From the NCBI GenBank assembly GCA_905204385.1, contig CAJKZL010000155.1, positions 1 through 7,007 of the forward strand: a DNA stretch of 7,007 nucleotides, read 5' to 3'. Below the pieces are notes generated by a model. It was not told the DNA's origin. It made no database searches and was given only the letters and a program-made list of their open reading frames with translations. Positions 6,869-7,007 of the stretch are shown here, piece after piece; position 1 is the first letter of the stretch; every line of letters begins with the position of its first letter. This DNA is from an uncultured Odoribacter sp. (GTDB lineage: Bacteria > Bacteroidota > Bacteroidia > Bacteroidales > Marinifilaceae). Made by a program: the position numbers and the translations under genes.

Positions 6869-6886
6869 TAGATTTGTGCAATCGAT
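6869..6886 (+). promoter_or_regulatory. Promoter with perfect -7 box TAGATTTG and the 13-mer TTGTGCAATCGAT
   Basis: TAGATTTG (6869-6876) matches the Bacteroidota -7 consensus TAnnTTTG exactly. The 13-mer at 6874-6886 is identical to that at 4700-4712. The bases after it agree as purine/pyrimidine pattern (AGAATGGG and GGAGTAAA). No -33 TTG is seen at the usual 19-21 bp spacing; AT-rich DNA (about 6840-6868) lies there. It points to the right, away from the peptidase gene, toward a gene outside the window. Confidence 0.55.
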
Positions 6887-6918
6887 GGAGTAAATCTTTT
6901 GGGCGGAGGTGAAAAAGG

Positions 6919-6981
6919 GTGTTTAAACCGATAAAACGTTCGATAATTTTTGCGGATTTCCGCAAAAATTATCGAACGTAA
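6919..6981 (+). CDS. Possible small ORF / leader peptide (20 codons, GTG start), unproven
   Basis: A GTG at 6919 opens a frame that ends at TAA 6979-6981. The predicted peptide is 20 residues, starting MFKPIKRSII and ending RKNYRT, and basic. GGAGGT at 6905-6910 lies 8 bases upstream, an unusually good Shine-Dalgarno for this phylum. The second two thirds of the frame lie inside the 44-nt palindrome, so the coding content may be accidental. If translated, it would open the hairpin and could act as a leader peptide for a downstream gene. I recognise no family. Confidence is low. Confidence 0.2.
   Translation: MFKPIKRSIIFADFRKNYRT
6936..6979. repeat. Perfect 44-nt palindrome (21-bp arms, 2-nt centre)
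   Basis: The arms at 6936-6956 and 6959-6979 are exactly reverse complementary, with TT at the centre. The core reads TTGCGGA-TT-TCCGCAA, with AT-rich middles and CGTTCGAT / ATCGAACG outer parts. On the minus strand the stem is followed by TTTT, so it could serve as a terminator for a leftward gene beyond the window. On the plus strand it would lie in the leader of the transcript from the 6869 promoter. It could also be a repeated element or a protein binding site. It lies 28 bases from the end of the sequence, so a fold-back assembly artefact cannot be excluded. Confidence 0.75.
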
Positions 6982-6990
6982 GTAACGATG

Positions 6991-7005
6991 AGGACCTTCG
7001 GTCCT
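6991..7005 (+). other. Small terminal hairpin around a possible start codon
   Basis: AGGACC (6991-6996) and GGTCCT (7000-7005) form a 6-bp perfect stem with a TTC loop. An ATG at 6988-6990 directly precedes it and begins an open frame (MRTFGP) that runs off the window. It may be the first codons of a gene outside the window, but six codons do not allow a call. Confidence 0.3.
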
Positions 7006-7007
7006 AA

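Larger units (their letters stand above)
6712..7007. other. AT-rich non-coding end of the window
   Basis: After the peptidase stop no terminator hairpin is evident. From 6712 to about 6870 the DNA is strongly AT-rich, with no long open frame. It is followed by a promoter-like site (6869-6886), a purine-rich stretch with a strong Shine-Dalgarno (6905-6910), a 44-nt perfect palindrome (6936-6979) and a small hairpin at the very end. This layout suggests the promoter and leader of a gene beyond the window on the + strand. Confidence 0.6.

Noticed and set aside
4700..6886. The 13-mer direct repeats as ends of a mobile element carrying the peptidase gene
   Set aside because: There is no transposase or integrase, no terminal inverted repeats, and both copies sit in a promoter-like geometry. 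Shared regulation explains them better.

Overview
The window looks like a stretch of a Bacteroidales (Bacteroidota) chromosome, from a gut-type commensal. The signs are a long-form IspG, a DUF3078 outer-membrane protein, a cytidylate kinase-like protein of the kind common in Bacteroidota, an M60-like (mucin-type) peptidase with a discoidin domain, weak or absent Shine-Dalgarno sites before most genes, AT-rich intergenic DNA against moderately GC-rich genes, and a perfect TAnnTTTG (Bacteroidota -7) box. I cannot assign genus. There are no tRNA, rRNA, CRISPR, transposase or phage genes.

Layout. Positions 2-901 (+) are the 3' half of ispG, the penultimate enzyme of the MEP isoprenoid pathway. 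It is cut by one in-frame TAG at 398-400, and the reading frame and the family similarity continue on the other side. A hairpin follows, then a MATE-family efflux transporter (1008-2384, +) and, 39 bases later, a cytidylate kinase-like protein (2424-3038, +). Convergent to these is a DUF3078 predicted outer-membrane beta-barrel protein (3079-3960, -). It is divergent from a small GlsB/YeaQ/YmgE-type three-helix membrane protein (4101-4358, +). The gap at 4359-4755 holds a 104-nt imperfect palindrome made of GTGTAGCGAC-type units and then an AT-rich promoter region. The largest gene (4756-6711, +) encodes a secreted M60-like zinc metallopeptidase with a C-terminal F5/8 type C (discoidin) domain. 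The last 300 bases are AT-rich and non-coding. They hold a promoter-like site with the same 13-mer found before the peptidase gene, a possible 20-codon small ORF with a strong Shine-Dalgarno, and a perfect 44-nt palindrome close to the end.

How it fits together. Most of the window is ordinary housekeeping and envelope content: isoprenoid synthesis, efflux, a small kinase, an outer-membrane protein and a stress-type membrane protein. The peptidase is the one clear host-interaction gene. The points worth attention are the amber codon in a normally essential gene, the 13-mer TTGTGCAATCGAT at two promoter-like positions 2.17 kb apart, and two different long palindromes. I see no convincing new multi-gene system here.
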